This document shows positions 1 through 9,205 of a stretch of DNA of 64,000 bases, piece by piece (the stretch's first letter is position 1; every line of letters starts with the position of its first letter). Origin of the DNA: Halioxenophilus aromaticivorans (GTDB taxonomy: Bacteria; Pseudomonadota; Gammaproteobacteria; Pseudomonadales; Cellvibrionaceae); NCBI RefSeq assembly GCF_042850945.1, contig NZ_AP031496.1, forward strand, positions 4,278,001 through 4,342,000. Reading direction: 5' to 3'. The notes below the pieces were generated by a model. That model made no database searches. It was not told the DNA's origin and saw only the letters and a list, made by a program, of their open reading frames with translations. Both the position numbers and the translations under genes were made by a program.

Positions 1-783
1 ACCAAAATTGAATGCCAACAGACTTACCACAAAAGTATCGGCAGGCAGGCCAATGTCCTTCAACGCCCCAGCAAAACCCAACCCATGTATTAAACCAAAT
101 AAAAATGCTACTACGGAGGGCGCCATAGAAGCCAGGGTAGCCCTGTTCCTTAACCCTTCAACCGCAACCAAGCAGATCGACAGCGCTATTAATAATTCTA
201 CAAAACGTTGATTGACAGCAACAGCGTCTACCATACTCGCCGCTAACGTTAGGCTATGCGCTAAAGTGAAGGCAGTCGCGGTAATGATTAGCTTTTTTCG
301 AAATCCGACAAGTAATATTAAGCCGAACACGAACAGCAGATGATCGTAACCCATTAAAATATGTTCTGCTCCCATCGTCCCATAAAGGCCGATGATGAAC
401 CAGAGCGATTGTTGAGACGTCTCAGACCTCAACTGCACTGTTGGCCTCTGCCCATACACAATGTCAGTTTCGAAGCTTCCATCACTTTTCTGTAGGCGAG
501 TGATTACTTAAGCATGCACAGGCAAATTCACCAGTTCTATTCTTCCATTGAAAGCACCTTTTTCGCAATTGATAGAGCCATCAGTATCTACACAGCCCTC
601 GGGAAAAACAAAACCTACCTTAACTCTGTTGTCAGCCACCTCCTTAGAAGGGAGCCAGTAATATTGATAAATATCCGCACCGCGCTGTTCGATGTTTAAA
701 AATGACGCACTTAACGCATGACCATGCAAGCTGTCCGTCCCCAGCGCAAGCAGCGACAGGAGCAAGTAACGAAAGACCAGCAT
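1..783 (-). pseudogene. HupE/UreJ_2 family membrane protein, interrupted by an in-frame stop, 3' end outside the window
   Basis: Read on the minus strand, the frame opens at the ATG at 783 with a signal peptide (LLLSLLALGTDSLHGHA), then the N-terminal periplasmic domain typical of HupE/UreJ_2 proteins (FVFPEGC, RIELVNLPVHA). It meets TAA at 508-510 and continues in exactly the same frame without another stop to the window edge. The second part has the family core: AEHILMGYDHLLFVFGL, then TAFTLAHSLTLA and FLFGLIHGLGFAGAL, with the histidines seen in HupE-type metal permeases. The stop sits between the N-terminal domain and the first membrane segment, so the product would be split. The start codon overlaps the stop of the upstream PpiC-like gene by one base (TAATG), suggesting translational coupling. 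It could be a real nonsense mutation, a recoded codon or a sequencing error. The family assignment is firm; the metal or substrate is not known. Confidence 0.8.
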
Positions 784-1655
784 TACTGTGGCGCTCTGCG
801 ATTAACTTCATAATCTGCGTGCAACTGGGCTAACAAGTTATCCAGTGCAGCGGTTTTAGCCTGTTTCTTATAATCTACCAACACTAACGATTCTACATCG
901 TCAAAATCTGGCAACGTCCCCTCAATTTTTTTATTGACGCGAATCAGATACCACTGTCTCGCAGTAAAGAGCAATTGCCATACACCCTCTGTTGATTCAC
1001 CAAGCGCTTGCACAAAGCCATCACCCAATCGAGCTCTTATTGCAAGCTCACTGCGCTTGTTAAAATGATTGTACTTCAAGCCAAATGATTTATATTCTGC
1101 ACCTGCATGCAATTCCGACAGCACATCCTCTGCATATGCTTTAGTAGATTTCTCACCAACCCCCATAGACAACTGCTCATAATCATACCTCCCGGCTGAC
1201 TGGTAGTTTCTTTTACTTTTACGGTAAAAATCTTTCAATTCGGAACGGCTTGGCGGCAGTACAATCGCTGACCTTTCATATATTTCTTTCGTTTTAGCGA
1301 TAATCCTATCCCGAACTACCGGGTCTTTTGTATCTATTCCCATTGTTAAACCTTTCCGGTACAACATCTCCTCGTTTACCCACTTCGTCTCAAACTGTTC
1401 ATAATCATGATCGGAAGGCTCTCGACCGAACTGTGTTTTGTATTGCTGATCAAAGTCAGCTCTGAGCCCTACTGGTATATCAATCACTGCGCCCTCTTCG
1501 GCGGTGTTGTTTTCAGGCACAATAAACACATATAAGACAGCTGCAAAAATACCAAAGTGCACTAAAGGATCTGCAAAGAACCGTAACCATGATGAAGATT
1601 TATATTTTTGCATATTCACGTGAGACCGATTTTCTTCCACTAATTGACCTAACAC
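783..1655 (-). CDS. Membrane-anchored PpiC/parvulin-like peptidyl-prolyl isomerase-type protein
   Basis: 290 residues from a GTG at 1655; an ATG at 1613 (residue 15) is an equally possible start and neither has a clear ribosome site. A short cytoplasmic N-terminus precedes one membrane segment at about residues 30-47 (FGIFAAVLYVFIV). An SurA/PpiC-like helical region follows (GREPSDHDYEQFETKW, VRDRIIAKTKEIYE), then a divergent rotamase-like domain from about residue 150, where YDYEQLSMG, GDGFVQALG and GVWQLL correspond loosely to parvulin strands. The gene lies directly upstream of the HupE/UreJ_2 gene with a one-base overlap. Such PpiC-like genes next to HupE homologues are, to my knowledge, common in proteobacteria. 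I infer a folding role for the periplasmic part of its partner. Catalytic activity cannot be judged because the parvulin domain is poorly conserved. Confidence 0.65.
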   Translation of the reverse strand: MLGQLVEENRSHVNMQKYKSSSWLRFFADPLVHFGIFAAVLYVFIVPENNTAEEGAVIDIPVGLRADFDQQYKTQFGREPSDHDYEQFETKWVNEEMLYRKGLTMGIDTKDPVVRDRIIAKTKEIYERSAIVLPPSRSELKDFYRKSKRNYQSAGRYDYEQLSMGVGEKSTKAYAEDVLSELHAGAEYKSFGLKYNHFNKRSELAIRARLGDGFVQALGESTEGVWQLLFTARQWYLIRVNKKIEGTLPDFDDVESLVLVDYKKQAKTAALDNLLAQLHADYEVNRRAPQ

Positions 1656-2079
1656 CCCACGCTGACTAGCGCACTGCCAGGCTCCATAAAGGCAAGTTCA
1701 CAGCAAATGATTCGGCATTAAAATTTCCAAAAGCTTTCACTTTTTTTAATTTTTTTTAACAACCGACTTAGTTTTCTATACAGGCACGGCCGGAATATCT
1801 TTGCAGGTAAACAACCCCCTTACGCGCCAGATCTATTCGGGACCCACCCCGAGGTCACAAAAATTTAATTTCAACGTTTTCCAAGCGAAATCAGATCGTC
1901 ACAAGAAGCTCTCAACCTATATCTGCGCTTTATCAACGCAAATCACAGGCTGAAGACCTTCGCCAGTCATTTCTACGTAAGATTGAACAATTTCAATTTG
2001 GGCCGAGCGAAACCAGAAGCCAACAACATTTATCCATTGTATTTTTTAGCTCTACACCATTCATGGGGGATAGTTTGAC
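1656..2079. other. Intergenic region between divergent genes
   Basis: 424 bases without a convincing open frame. The part near 1738-1762 is T-rich (two runs of seven or eight T separated by AA). The segment next to the phosphoesterase gene ends with the purine-rich ribosome site GGGGGA at 2065-2070. It must hold the promoters of both the PpiC-like gene (leftward) and the phosphoesterase (rightward), but I could not assign -35/-10 pairs or a Pho-type box with confidence. Confidence 0.5.
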
Positions 2080-3993
2080 ATGCTACAAATGCACACACAA
2101 AAACTGCTAGCGTTAGCAGTAGCCGGAGTAATGGCATCAAATGTTAGCTTAGCCAAAGACATTGACTATAAAGCAAAGGTAGAGACAATTGGCGAAGCCA
2201 GCGACAAAACGACTGTCCGCGGCCAAGTTTTTTTAGATACCAATAAAAACGGCACGCGCGATCACAACGAACGCGGTATAAGCGGCGTAATGGTTTCAAA
2301 CGGAATCGACGTTGTCAAAACCGGTCGCAAAGGCTATTATCGTTTACCAGCCTATGATGGCATGACCGTGTTCATCACCGAACCTGAAGGCTACGATGTA
2401 CCGGTTAATATTGATAATGTGCCCCAATTTTATTATCACCATTTACCAGCAGGATCTCCCAATCTGCGTTTTGGTGGGCTAGAGCCTACCGGCCCCCTCC
2501 CCGATCGAATTAATTTCCCCCTTACGAAAGCTGAAAACAAACATAAATTTAAGATGATTGTCATCGGTGACACTCAGCCCTACAGCAACACGGAAGTAGG
2601 CTACATGCGCGACAGCTTGGCAAAAGAATTTGCCAGCATGAACTTAAACGACTTTGAAGGATTGCTTATTGAGGGCGATGTGGCTGGCGATGATCTAGGC
2701 CTGTACCCCCGCATCAAAGAAATCATGAGCACTGCAGAGCTCCCTCAGTACTACGTACCAGGCAACCACGACTTAGATTTTGACGCAGAGAGTGACGCCA
2801 ATTCATTTGACACTTTTAAGCGCGAATGGGGCCCGGCTTATTATTCTTTTGACGTAGGTCAGGTCCATTTTGTCACACTGGACAATGTTCAGTACCCCTG
2901 CGAAAACCACGACGGTGATCACGAGTTTTGTGACGCCAGCGCTACTTATAACGGTGTAATCACCGATGAACAATTGCAGTGGCTGGAAAACGATTTGTCA
3001 CATGTGGATAAAGACAAGCTGGTAGTTTTGAGCATGCACATCCCTATTATCTCTTTTGTAGACTCGGAATCCAATAAGCACCAAACCGATAACGCAGCAG
3101 CGCTGTACGAGCTGCTAGAGGGTCGCCCAGCGTTGGCTTTAAGTGGCCATACGCACACCCTGGAGCATTTTGAGCCCGGCGAAGGTGATCGCAGCCATAT
3201 CGCCGGCTTGGATATACCCGCCACTCCTTTTCCCCAGATTATCACCGGCGCAGGCGCTGGCTCCTGGTGGACTGGTGATTTCGATGAAGACGGCATTCCA
3301 ATGAGCTATCAGCGACTGGGTGGCAAGCGCGGGTTTATGATTTTTGAATTCGACGGCAATACCTTTAAAGACACCTTTAAGGCCACCGGCATGCCTAACA
3401 GAAAGCAGATTAATGTCGGATTTCTTTCGCCTGCGTTCGTTAACTGGTACGAATCACTATTAACCTGGTTACGCGATGGCGCCGTTGGGGTTCCACCAGT
3501 GAATTACAACGAACTGGCCGACACCAACATCGTAACCTACGAAGAGCTGGCGAACGCTCAGATTACCGCTAATGTCTGGAATGGCTCCAGTGCCACCACC
3601 GTTACCATGCGAATAGACCATGACCCAGCCATAACCATGTTGCGGAATGAAGAGGCACTAGACCCTGCTGCCTTGGAGAAGCAAATGTTTGTCTTCCGTT
3701 ATGCCAATGAAAGCACTTCCGATGAGATTCGAACTCAGGGGTTCGAGTTGTTCCAGGGCAGCCAAGCTGGCCCCTCCAGCCCACGCCCTCAAGATGAGTG
3801 GACGCATACAGACAACTCCAATCACCTCTGGACCGCCAGCCTCCCAACGGACCTCGACCCTGGCGTACACACACTAACCATAAAAGCGACGGACAAACAT
3901 GGTCGTCGCCACTATGAGACAGTGGTATTTGAAGTTCGAGAGGAGCGCCCAGATCCATTATTCCGTGATTACGTTTTTTCTGAGCAAGAATAG
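2080..3993 (+). CDS. Secreted calcineurin-like metallophosphoesterase
   Basis: 637 residues with a Sec signal peptide of about 25 residues ending ...SNVSLA. An SdrD/Cna-B-like N-terminal domain follows (about 44-120) with a calcium-loop-like segment DTNKNGTRDHNE. The catalytic calcineurin-like domain spans about 158-400 and shows the metal-ligand motifs GDTQ (163-166), EGDVAGDD (about 199), GNHD (228-231) and GHTHT (about 355). The C-terminal 200 residues resemble the beta-rich MetallophosC-type tail. The architecture N-domain/phosphoesterase/C-domain is the one annotated as Metallophos_N - Metallophos - Metallophos_C. It presumably hydrolyses phosphomonoesters or diesters in the periplasm or outside the cell; the substrate cannot be read. 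The ATG at 2080 has GGGGGA nine bases upstream. The gene converges on the FG-GAP protein gene, sharing a bidirectional terminator. Confidence 0.85.
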   Translation: MLQMHTQKLLALAVAGVMASNVSLAKDIDYKAKVETIGEASDKTTVRGQVFLDTNKNGTRDHNERGISGVMVSNGIDVVKTGRKGYYRLPAYDGMTVFITEPEGYDVPVNIDNVPQFYYHHLPAGSPNLRFGGLEPTGPLPDRINFPLTKAENKHKFKMIVIGDTQPYSNTEVGYMRDSLAKEFASMNLNDFEGLLIEGDVAGDDLGLYPRIKEIMSTAELPQYYVPGNHDLDFDAESDANSFDTFKREWGPAYYSFDVGQVHFVTLDNVQYPCENHDGDHEFCDASATYNGVITDEQLQWLENDLSHVDKDKLVVLSMHIPIISFVDSESNKHQTDNAAALYELLEGRPALALSGHTHTLEHFEPGEGDRSHIAGLDIPATPFPQIITGAGAGSWWTGDFDEDGIPMSYQRLGGKRGFMIFEFDGNTFKDTFKATGMPNRKQINVGFLSPAFVNWYESLLTWLRDGAVGVPPVNYNELADTNIVTYEELANAQITANVWNGSSATTVTMRIDHDPAITMLRNEEALDPAALEKQMFVFRYANESTSDEIRTQGFELFQGSQAGPSSPRPQDEWTHTDNSNHLWTASLPTDLDPGVHTLTIKATDKHGRRHYETVVFEVREERPDPLFRDYVFSEQE

Positions 3994-4034
3994 AAAAGTT
4001 TGGGGCGAATTCCGCGCCAACAAATAGGCAAACA

Positions 4035-4063
4035 AAAAAGGCCCCAATCGCTGGGGCCTTTTT
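4035..4063. terminator. Bidirectional rho-independent terminator
   Basis: A 12-bp perfect stem (AAAAAGGCCCCA at 4035-4046 with TGGGGCCTTTTT at 4052-4063) around a 5-base loop. T-runs follow the stem on both strands, so it can end the phosphoesterase transcript (plus) and the FG-GAP gene transcript (minus). It sits about 40 bases after the phosphoesterase stop and about 20 bases after the FG-GAP stop on the other strand. Confidence 0.9.
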
Positions 4064-4084
4064 CGGTTTAGAACTGCTGATTAA

Positions 4085-7000
4085 CTATTGGCAAGCACCC
4101 AAGTCTTCCAGGTTAAACGGATCGGTCATTACCTGTTTATCACGACCTATATACACCTGCGCACCGGAAGGAATAGTAGACGTGGTAAAACAGGTCTGGC
4201 TGCCACTTGGCACAGTGATATTGAGAGCATCAATACCACGGTTGGCGATGTAGAGCATAAAGTCGATGTTATTGTCGCCAACGGTGGCGTCAACTATATC
4301 GCTGTTCTCTAGCTGGTCGCCGGTGGCTACCAACGGTAGGCTAGACGAGATCAAACCGCTGTACGGAGACCAAGCCAAGCCACCACCAACAACATGCATC
4401 TGCCACTGTGCGTCAGCGGTAACGGCGTCACAGTCTTGCCACAGATACAAACCGGGCTCAGTGCCGTTGTCGTAGCTAGGTGCACCGCACTGAGCAGGCT
4501 CCGGCGCTATATCACAGCTTTCTAGCGTATCCAGGTTGAGCGGTGAAGCCGTTAGTTGCTTGTTTTCACCTAGGTAGATTGGGATATCTTGATCTAAGAT
4601 CAGACAGGCGTTGGCACCATTGGCGGTAAAGCTAAAGCTATCACGGGCCGCGTTCCAAACTTTCATCAGATAAACGATTTCGTCAGGGTTGGTGGTGTTA
4701 TCAAACACATCGTTGGGCTCAAAGCTATCTTGTGCGGTGCTGCTAAAGCCACCTACGGAAGTCACGCTACCGCTGGCCTGTACGCCGGCTGGATTACCGC
4801 CGCCACTGAGGGTTGCGCTCCACTCGCCGAGCACACAGTCTTTCCACAGGAACAAGCCCTCTTCGGTTGCACTGTCGAAGGTTGGCATTCCACACTCTTC
4901 CGCCGGCGGTGCTACGTCACAGGCTTCCAATGTGGTTAGGTTCAGCGGGCTGTCCACTTCTACACGGTTCTGGCCAAGGTACATGGGCAGATCCACATCG
5001 TTGACGGTTAAGCAAGCGCCGGTACCCGGTGTGAAGTTCAAACCATCTTCCGCTGCATTCCAGGTTTTTAACACAAAGGCCAAAACTTCTGGGCTTGGTG
5101 CGGTGAGCACATCGTGGCCTTCAATGCTGTAACCGGTGTAGGTTAACGCTTGTGTCGCTTCGATATTACCCTCGTAGAACACGCCGTCAGCATTGCCGCC
5201 GCCGGTTACGCGCATGCGCCATTCGCCGCTACCGTCACAGGTATCCCACAGGAATACGCCGGCTTCGGTAAAGCGATCGAATACAGGCTCGTAACAAGCG
5301 TCGGATACATTGCCGTTGTCGTCATCTTGGATGGACACCGTGGCAGAACTGCCCGCGGTTAAGCTCACCAGAGACGATAGACCAACACTAAAGGTCTCAT
5401 TAGACTCGGCAGTGGTGTCATCCAAAATGGTTACGCTTACGCTCTGGCTGGTTTGACCAATGGCAAAACTCACCTGCTGATTCAGCGTTAGGTAATCGCT
5501 ACCGCCACTGGCGCTGCCATCACTGGTGCTGACAAGTACGCTGGCGGGCACGCGCGGCGCAACCGACAAGCTCACTTGCAAGGTCACACTGCCTGTAGCC
5601 TCTGCAACGGATGCAGAACCAATGCTAACTTCCGGTACGGTGCGGGTAGCGTCGGTCGGATAGGCATCCTGGGTATCCGGCACGCCGTCGCCATCGCTGT
5701 CGGTGGGCGCAGGGCCACTACCAGGATTGGTTGGGTCGCTATCAACCAAGTCATCAATACCATCGCCATCGGCGTCAACACCACCGTTGGTATCGAGGGC
5801 ATTCACTTTGCCGTCGCCGTTGGTATCAAAGGCAGCGTAAACCGTATTGGCGATATCGTAGGCGGTACCATCGTTATTGGGGTTGGAAGATTCCGCATCC
5901 AAGAAGTCCGGTAGGCCATCACCATCGCTGTCCGGCGCATTGCTGACACTACCCTGGTCGTTGACCAGATCATCGACAATGTAGTTGCCGTCGGCATCGC
6001 TTAAGCCAGCTTCGACCACATCCGGAATGGTGTCGCCGTCACTGTCCAAATCGCGTTCGTTAACAATCCCGTCGCCATCTTGGTCGGTGGACTCCGGTGT
6101 ATTTACGGTTACGGAAATATCATCCATGGCCGCTTCCACCAAAGAGCCGCTGCCGTTATCGGCGGCTTCCACCAGTAATTGGATGGATTGGCCAGCGTAG
6201 CCGCTAATATTGGTACTGAACGCCGTCCAGTTGGCACTACGACGAGAGCCGGATGCCAAATCGGTAAGGATGGCTTGCGTATTACCACCAGCCACAATAG
6301 AAACGCGGAAGTAATCCGAAGACGACGCGTTGCTCCAGTGGGATAGGTAGTAATTGAACTTCAAGGTGGTCGCGAAGGGTGACAAATTAATCATCGGCGA
6401 CAGTATCGTGGTTACACCGCCGTCGATGTCGTTGGAGCCAGATTGGCCGCCAGATAAACCAGTCACCAAAGCACTGGAGCCGCTGGTGGTGTTATTGAGC
6501 TGGATATTGTTGCCCCAGTAGGACGTGCCTTCTGGGTTACCAATTTCCCAAACACCGGTGGAGGCGTTATCCGTGTTGTAAGGATTGCGTGTCCAACCTT
6601 GGTTGCTCTCAAAACTATCCAACACCACATCTTCGGCAGAACCGGCAATGGTTTCAGCGCTGTCCACTAGGCCATCGTTGTCGATGTCGGCATCACTGTT
6701 ATCGCCCACGCCGTCACCGTCGGTGTCGGAAGTTTCGGTTGGGTCGTTGGGGAAAGCATCGCTGTTGTCGCCCACACCATCGCCGTCGCTGTCACTGGAC
6801 TCGCTAGGGTCGTTAGGGAAGGCATCAGCATTATCACCAACGCCATCCAAGTCACTGTCGTAGGCTTCGGTTGGATCTGTTGGGAACAAGTCTGTGTTGT
6901 CACCCACGCCGTCGCCATCGGTATCAGACCATTCAGTAGGATCCAGCGGGAAGGCGTCGTCCACATCCAACACACCGTCGTTGTCGTCGTCCGGATCAGT

Positions 7001-9205
7001 GGCATCGCCAATACCGTCGCCATCGCTATCACACGGACCGAAGTCGTTAAGAATATCAAAGGGCGGTTTTAGCTTTTTACCGGTGGAGCCAATAATGATC
7101 GCATCGATATCTTGTTGGCTGAAATCAATACACATAGTGGATTGATTGGCAGTGGAGAAATTGATGGTTTTATTATTGCCGTAGGTATCGTTGGTTAGGG
7201 TCTCGAAGTTAATAACACCACCGGCATTGGTGAAGGTGTCTACACCAGTGAAATTGATCGGCGTAGCTGCTCCGATATTTCGGCTACCGGAGATAGTACC
7301 CGCCGTGACCTGTGGTACGTTTTCAATCAGACGAGCCAATCCACTGCGCGAGCGCAAATGCCAAGTGTCGGTACCGCAATCGCGCCATATCTGAATCATA
7401 GGGCCATAGGTACTGGTGTATTGTGGCACACCACACTCTTCACCGTCGGCAATTTCAGTTTTCACTTCTGGGCCAAGTACTGCCGGCTCAAGGTTCCTGG
7501 CTTCAATGGCGTTGTACAGCTGGTCGGCAGAAACATTAGTGTATACGTCCACCTGACCGGCAGGCCACTCGATACGAATTTCATCGATGGTGGTGTTACC
7601 CGCTAAGCCAAAGTGTAGGCGCTGATGGTTTTGCGCCCAGCGGTGGTAGCCACCGTTTTGCTCGCGCATTTGGGTTACACCACCGGCGGTGACGTATACC
7701 TTGGCACCGAGGCCAGGACCATTACTGGTAACACCGTTTAAATCGATCTCAATCCAGTGGTTACCGTTTCCTTTATTGCGGAACAAATTATCCGGGCCAC
7801 CGAAACCAAATGGGTAGAACAGCAAACCATTAACTACTGCTAAATCAACAAAACCGTCTACGTCGTAGTCAGCAACCACAGCCGCTTCTGCTATGCCGAA
7901 CTCATTGCCTGGACCGACGGGGCCTTCACCACCGTGGCTAGACACCTCAGTAAAGGTTCCGTCACCGTTGTTGTCAAAATATCGGTTTACTTTGTTGTCT
8001 ACGCCTGCGCCACAACCCATATACAGGTCGAGGTCCATGTCGTTATCGAAATCCGCAGTTACAACGGTGCGACACTCAAACGGCGTTGCTAAGCCTGTGT
8101 TATATACCGCTTCAAAACCTGAGTCGGTATTAACTAGGTGTGTTGCGTTTTGTGGCTCATCACGGTTGGTTAAGCCAAACATTACTGGGTTGCTAACGGG
8201 ATTCTCTGCCCGCACGCGGACATAACCAGCATCGCTGTTATTGTCCTGCACGCGCCACTGCCCACCACTGTAACTGATGCTGATGCCACGAACCGTACCG
8301 GAGGTATTACCGTTGGTATTGAGAACTAGTACGTCTTCGTCAAGGTAGGCGCCTCCGCCGTCACCATCAATCAAAAATGTCACTTGGCCAGTGGCGGAGA
8401 AAGTAAAACCAGAACCGCTGTCGTAGCGGAACCAGCCGTCAATTTCAGTATCGCTTATTTTAGAAGCGCCATTGGGCCTTAAGCCACCACGAAGAACGAT
8501 GATGTCTTGTTTTAGATCGTTGTTAAAATCTCCGAGAGCCGTGTCGAGCACGTTGGCCATAAAGGGAACACGATCACTAACAGCCGAGCTACTGCCGTCT
8601 TCAGGAAAGCGGTCTTCATCAACGCAGGCGTAGTCTAGGTCGCCGTCGTTATCGGCATCGATAAATTGCGATATGTTGCCCTGGCACTCATAGCGCGTGA
8701 TGTAGCTGATGTCGCGGCCACCATTGGTTGGCTTCCAGGCCGTGTGCGCCTGTCCCAAGCTGCTGGGCGTCGTGTGAGTGAAAAAGCCACCGGAATCTGC
8801 GTTGTTGATGAAAAAGTCATACTCATCACCAACCAAAAGGTCATCATCACCGTCTTTATCGTAATCACCCCAGGCAGCGCCGTGCACGTCGCGCATGGTG
8901 TTACCCAGCCAGAAATAATCCATGTGGTGATCGTATTCCATACTCACATCTTCAAAATCACCGGTGCCGGTATTTCGATACATGCGAGTGTAATCTCGGT
9001 GACCGTTATTGTAGATGTCCGGGTATTCATCGCCGTTAAGATTACCCCAGGCGATTCCCCAGCTTTCTGTGCCCCGGTAAAAACCGAGTGCGTCCGATGT
9101 GTCATCGAACTGAATGGGCGCCGCATTAATAGCGCTGGGCAGGCCGGCAACCGCCAGAAATTGACTTGCGAAAACAAAACGTTTCGACTTTTTAAAAATA
9201 TCCAT
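4085..9205 (-). CDS. Giant secreted FG-GAP/ASPIC-UnbV protein with TSP3, jelly-roll, Calx-beta and four Cys-module repeats
   Basis: 1706 residues with a signal peptide to about residue 28 (VAGLPSAINA). Domains in order: FG-GAP/VCBS-type propeller repeats with Ca loops (DYDKDGDDDLL, DADNDGDLDY, DFDNDMDLDLY), about 40-470; an ASPIC/UnbV segment (RIEWPAGQVDVYTNV), about 495-570; Cys-module 1, about 588-720; a thrombospondin type 3 block (DTDGDGVGDN units, DAFPNDPSE spacers), about 723-860; a jelly-roll/MAM-like domain, about 865-1030; a second TSP3 block, about 1037-1188; one Calx-beta domain, about 1190-1300; and Cys-modules 2, 3 and 4 starting near 1302, 1438 and 1572. Each module opens Cys-x-x-Pro...Leu-x-Trp-x-x-Cys and closes with an IYLG/VYIG...NLxxLxxC segment. 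I infer an outer-surface or secreted calcium-dependent adhesion or binding protein. No catalytic site or known sorting signal is visible. The gene stands alone, convergent with the phosphoesterase. Confidence 0.8.
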   Translation of the reverse strand: MDIFKKSKRFVFASQFLAVAGLPSAINAAPIQFDDTSDALGFYRGTESWGIAWGNLNGDEYPDIYNNGHRDYTRMYRNTGTGDFEDVSMEYDHHMDYFWLGNTMRDVHGAAWGDYDKDGDDDLLVGDEYDFFINNADSGGFFTHTTPSSLGQAHTAWKPTNGGRDISYITRYECQGNISQFIDADNDGDLDYACVDEDRFPEDGSSSAVSDRVPFMANVLDTALGDFNNDLKQDIIVLRGGLRPNGASKISDTEIDGWFRYDSGSGFTFSATGQVTFLIDGDGGGAYLDEDVLVLNTNGNTSGTVRGISISYSGGQWRVQDNNSDAGYVRVRAENPVSNPVMFGLTNRDEPQNATHLVNTDSGFEAVYNTGLATPFECRTVVTADFDNDMDLDLYMGCGAGVDNKVNRYFDNNGDGTFTEVSSHGGEGPVGPGNEFGIAEAAVVADYDVDGFVDLAVVNGLLFYPFGFGGPDNLFRNKGNGNHWIEIDLNGVTSNGPGLGAKVYVTAGGVTQMREQNGGYHRWAQNHQRLHFGLAGNTTIDEIRIEWPAGQVDVYTNVSADQLYNAIEARNLEPAVLGPEVKTEIADGEECGVPQYTSTYGPMIQIWRDCGTDTWHLRSRSGLARLIENVPQVTAGTISGSRNIGAATPINFTGVDTFTNAGGVINFETLTNDTYGNNKTINFSTANQSTMCIDFSQQDIDAIIIGSTGKKLKPPFDILNDFGPCDSDGDGIGDATDPDDDNDGVLDVDDAFPLDPTEWSDTDGDGVGDNTDLFPTDPTEAYDSDLDGVGDNADAFPNDPSESSDSDGDGVGDNSDAFPNDPTETSDTDGDGVGDNSDADIDNDGLVDSAETIAGSAEDVVLDSFESNQGWTRNPYNTDNASTGVWEIGNPEGTSYWGNNIQLNNTTSGSSALVTGLSGGQSGSNDIDGGVTTILSPMINLSPFATTLKFNYYLSHWSNASSSDYFRVSIVAGGNTQAILTDLASGSRRSANWTAFSTNISGYAGQSIQLLVEAADNGSGSLVEAAMDDISVTVNTPESTDQDGDGIVNERDLDSDGDTIPDVVEAGLSDADGNYIVDDLVNDQGSVSNAPDSDGDGLPDFLDAESSNPNNDGTAYDIANTVYAAFDTNGDGKVNALDTNGGVDADGDGIDDLVDSDPTNPGSGPAPTDSDGDGVPDTQDAYPTDATRTVPEVSIGSASVAEATGSVTLQVSLSVAPRVPASVLVSTSDGSASGGSDYLTLNQQVSFAIGQTSQSVSVTILDDTTAESNETFSVGLSSLVSLTAGSSATVSIQDDDNGNVSDACYEPVFDRFTEAGVFLWDTCDGSGEWRMRVTGGGNADGVFYEGNIEATQALTYTGYSIEGHDVLTAPSPEVLAFVLKTWNAAEDGLNFTPGTGACLTVNDVDLPMYLGQNRVEVDSPLNLTTLEACDVAPPAEECGMPTFDSATEEGLFLWKDCVLGEWSATLSGGGNPAGVQASGSVTSVGGFSSTAQDSFEPNDVFDNTTNPDEIVYLMKVWNAARDSFSFTANGANACLILDQDIPIYLGENKQLTASPLNLDTLESCDIAPEPAQCGAPSYDNGTEPGLYLWQDCDAVTADAQWQMHVVGGGLAWSPYSGLISSSLPLVATGDQLENSDIVDATVGDNNIDFMLYIANRGIDALNITVPSGSQTCFTTSTIPSGAQVYIGRDKQVMTDPFNLEDLGACQ

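Noticed and set aside
3602..3958. 118-codon open frame antisense to the metallophosphoesterase
   Set aside because: Low-complexity composition and full overlap with a well-supported gene on the other strand.
6660..7040. Periodic DNA repeats that look like a tandem or CRISPR-like array
   Set aside because: They are the coding sequence of thrombospondin type 3 repeats (DxDGDGVGDN units); spacing and divergence follow the protein, not a CRISPR pattern.
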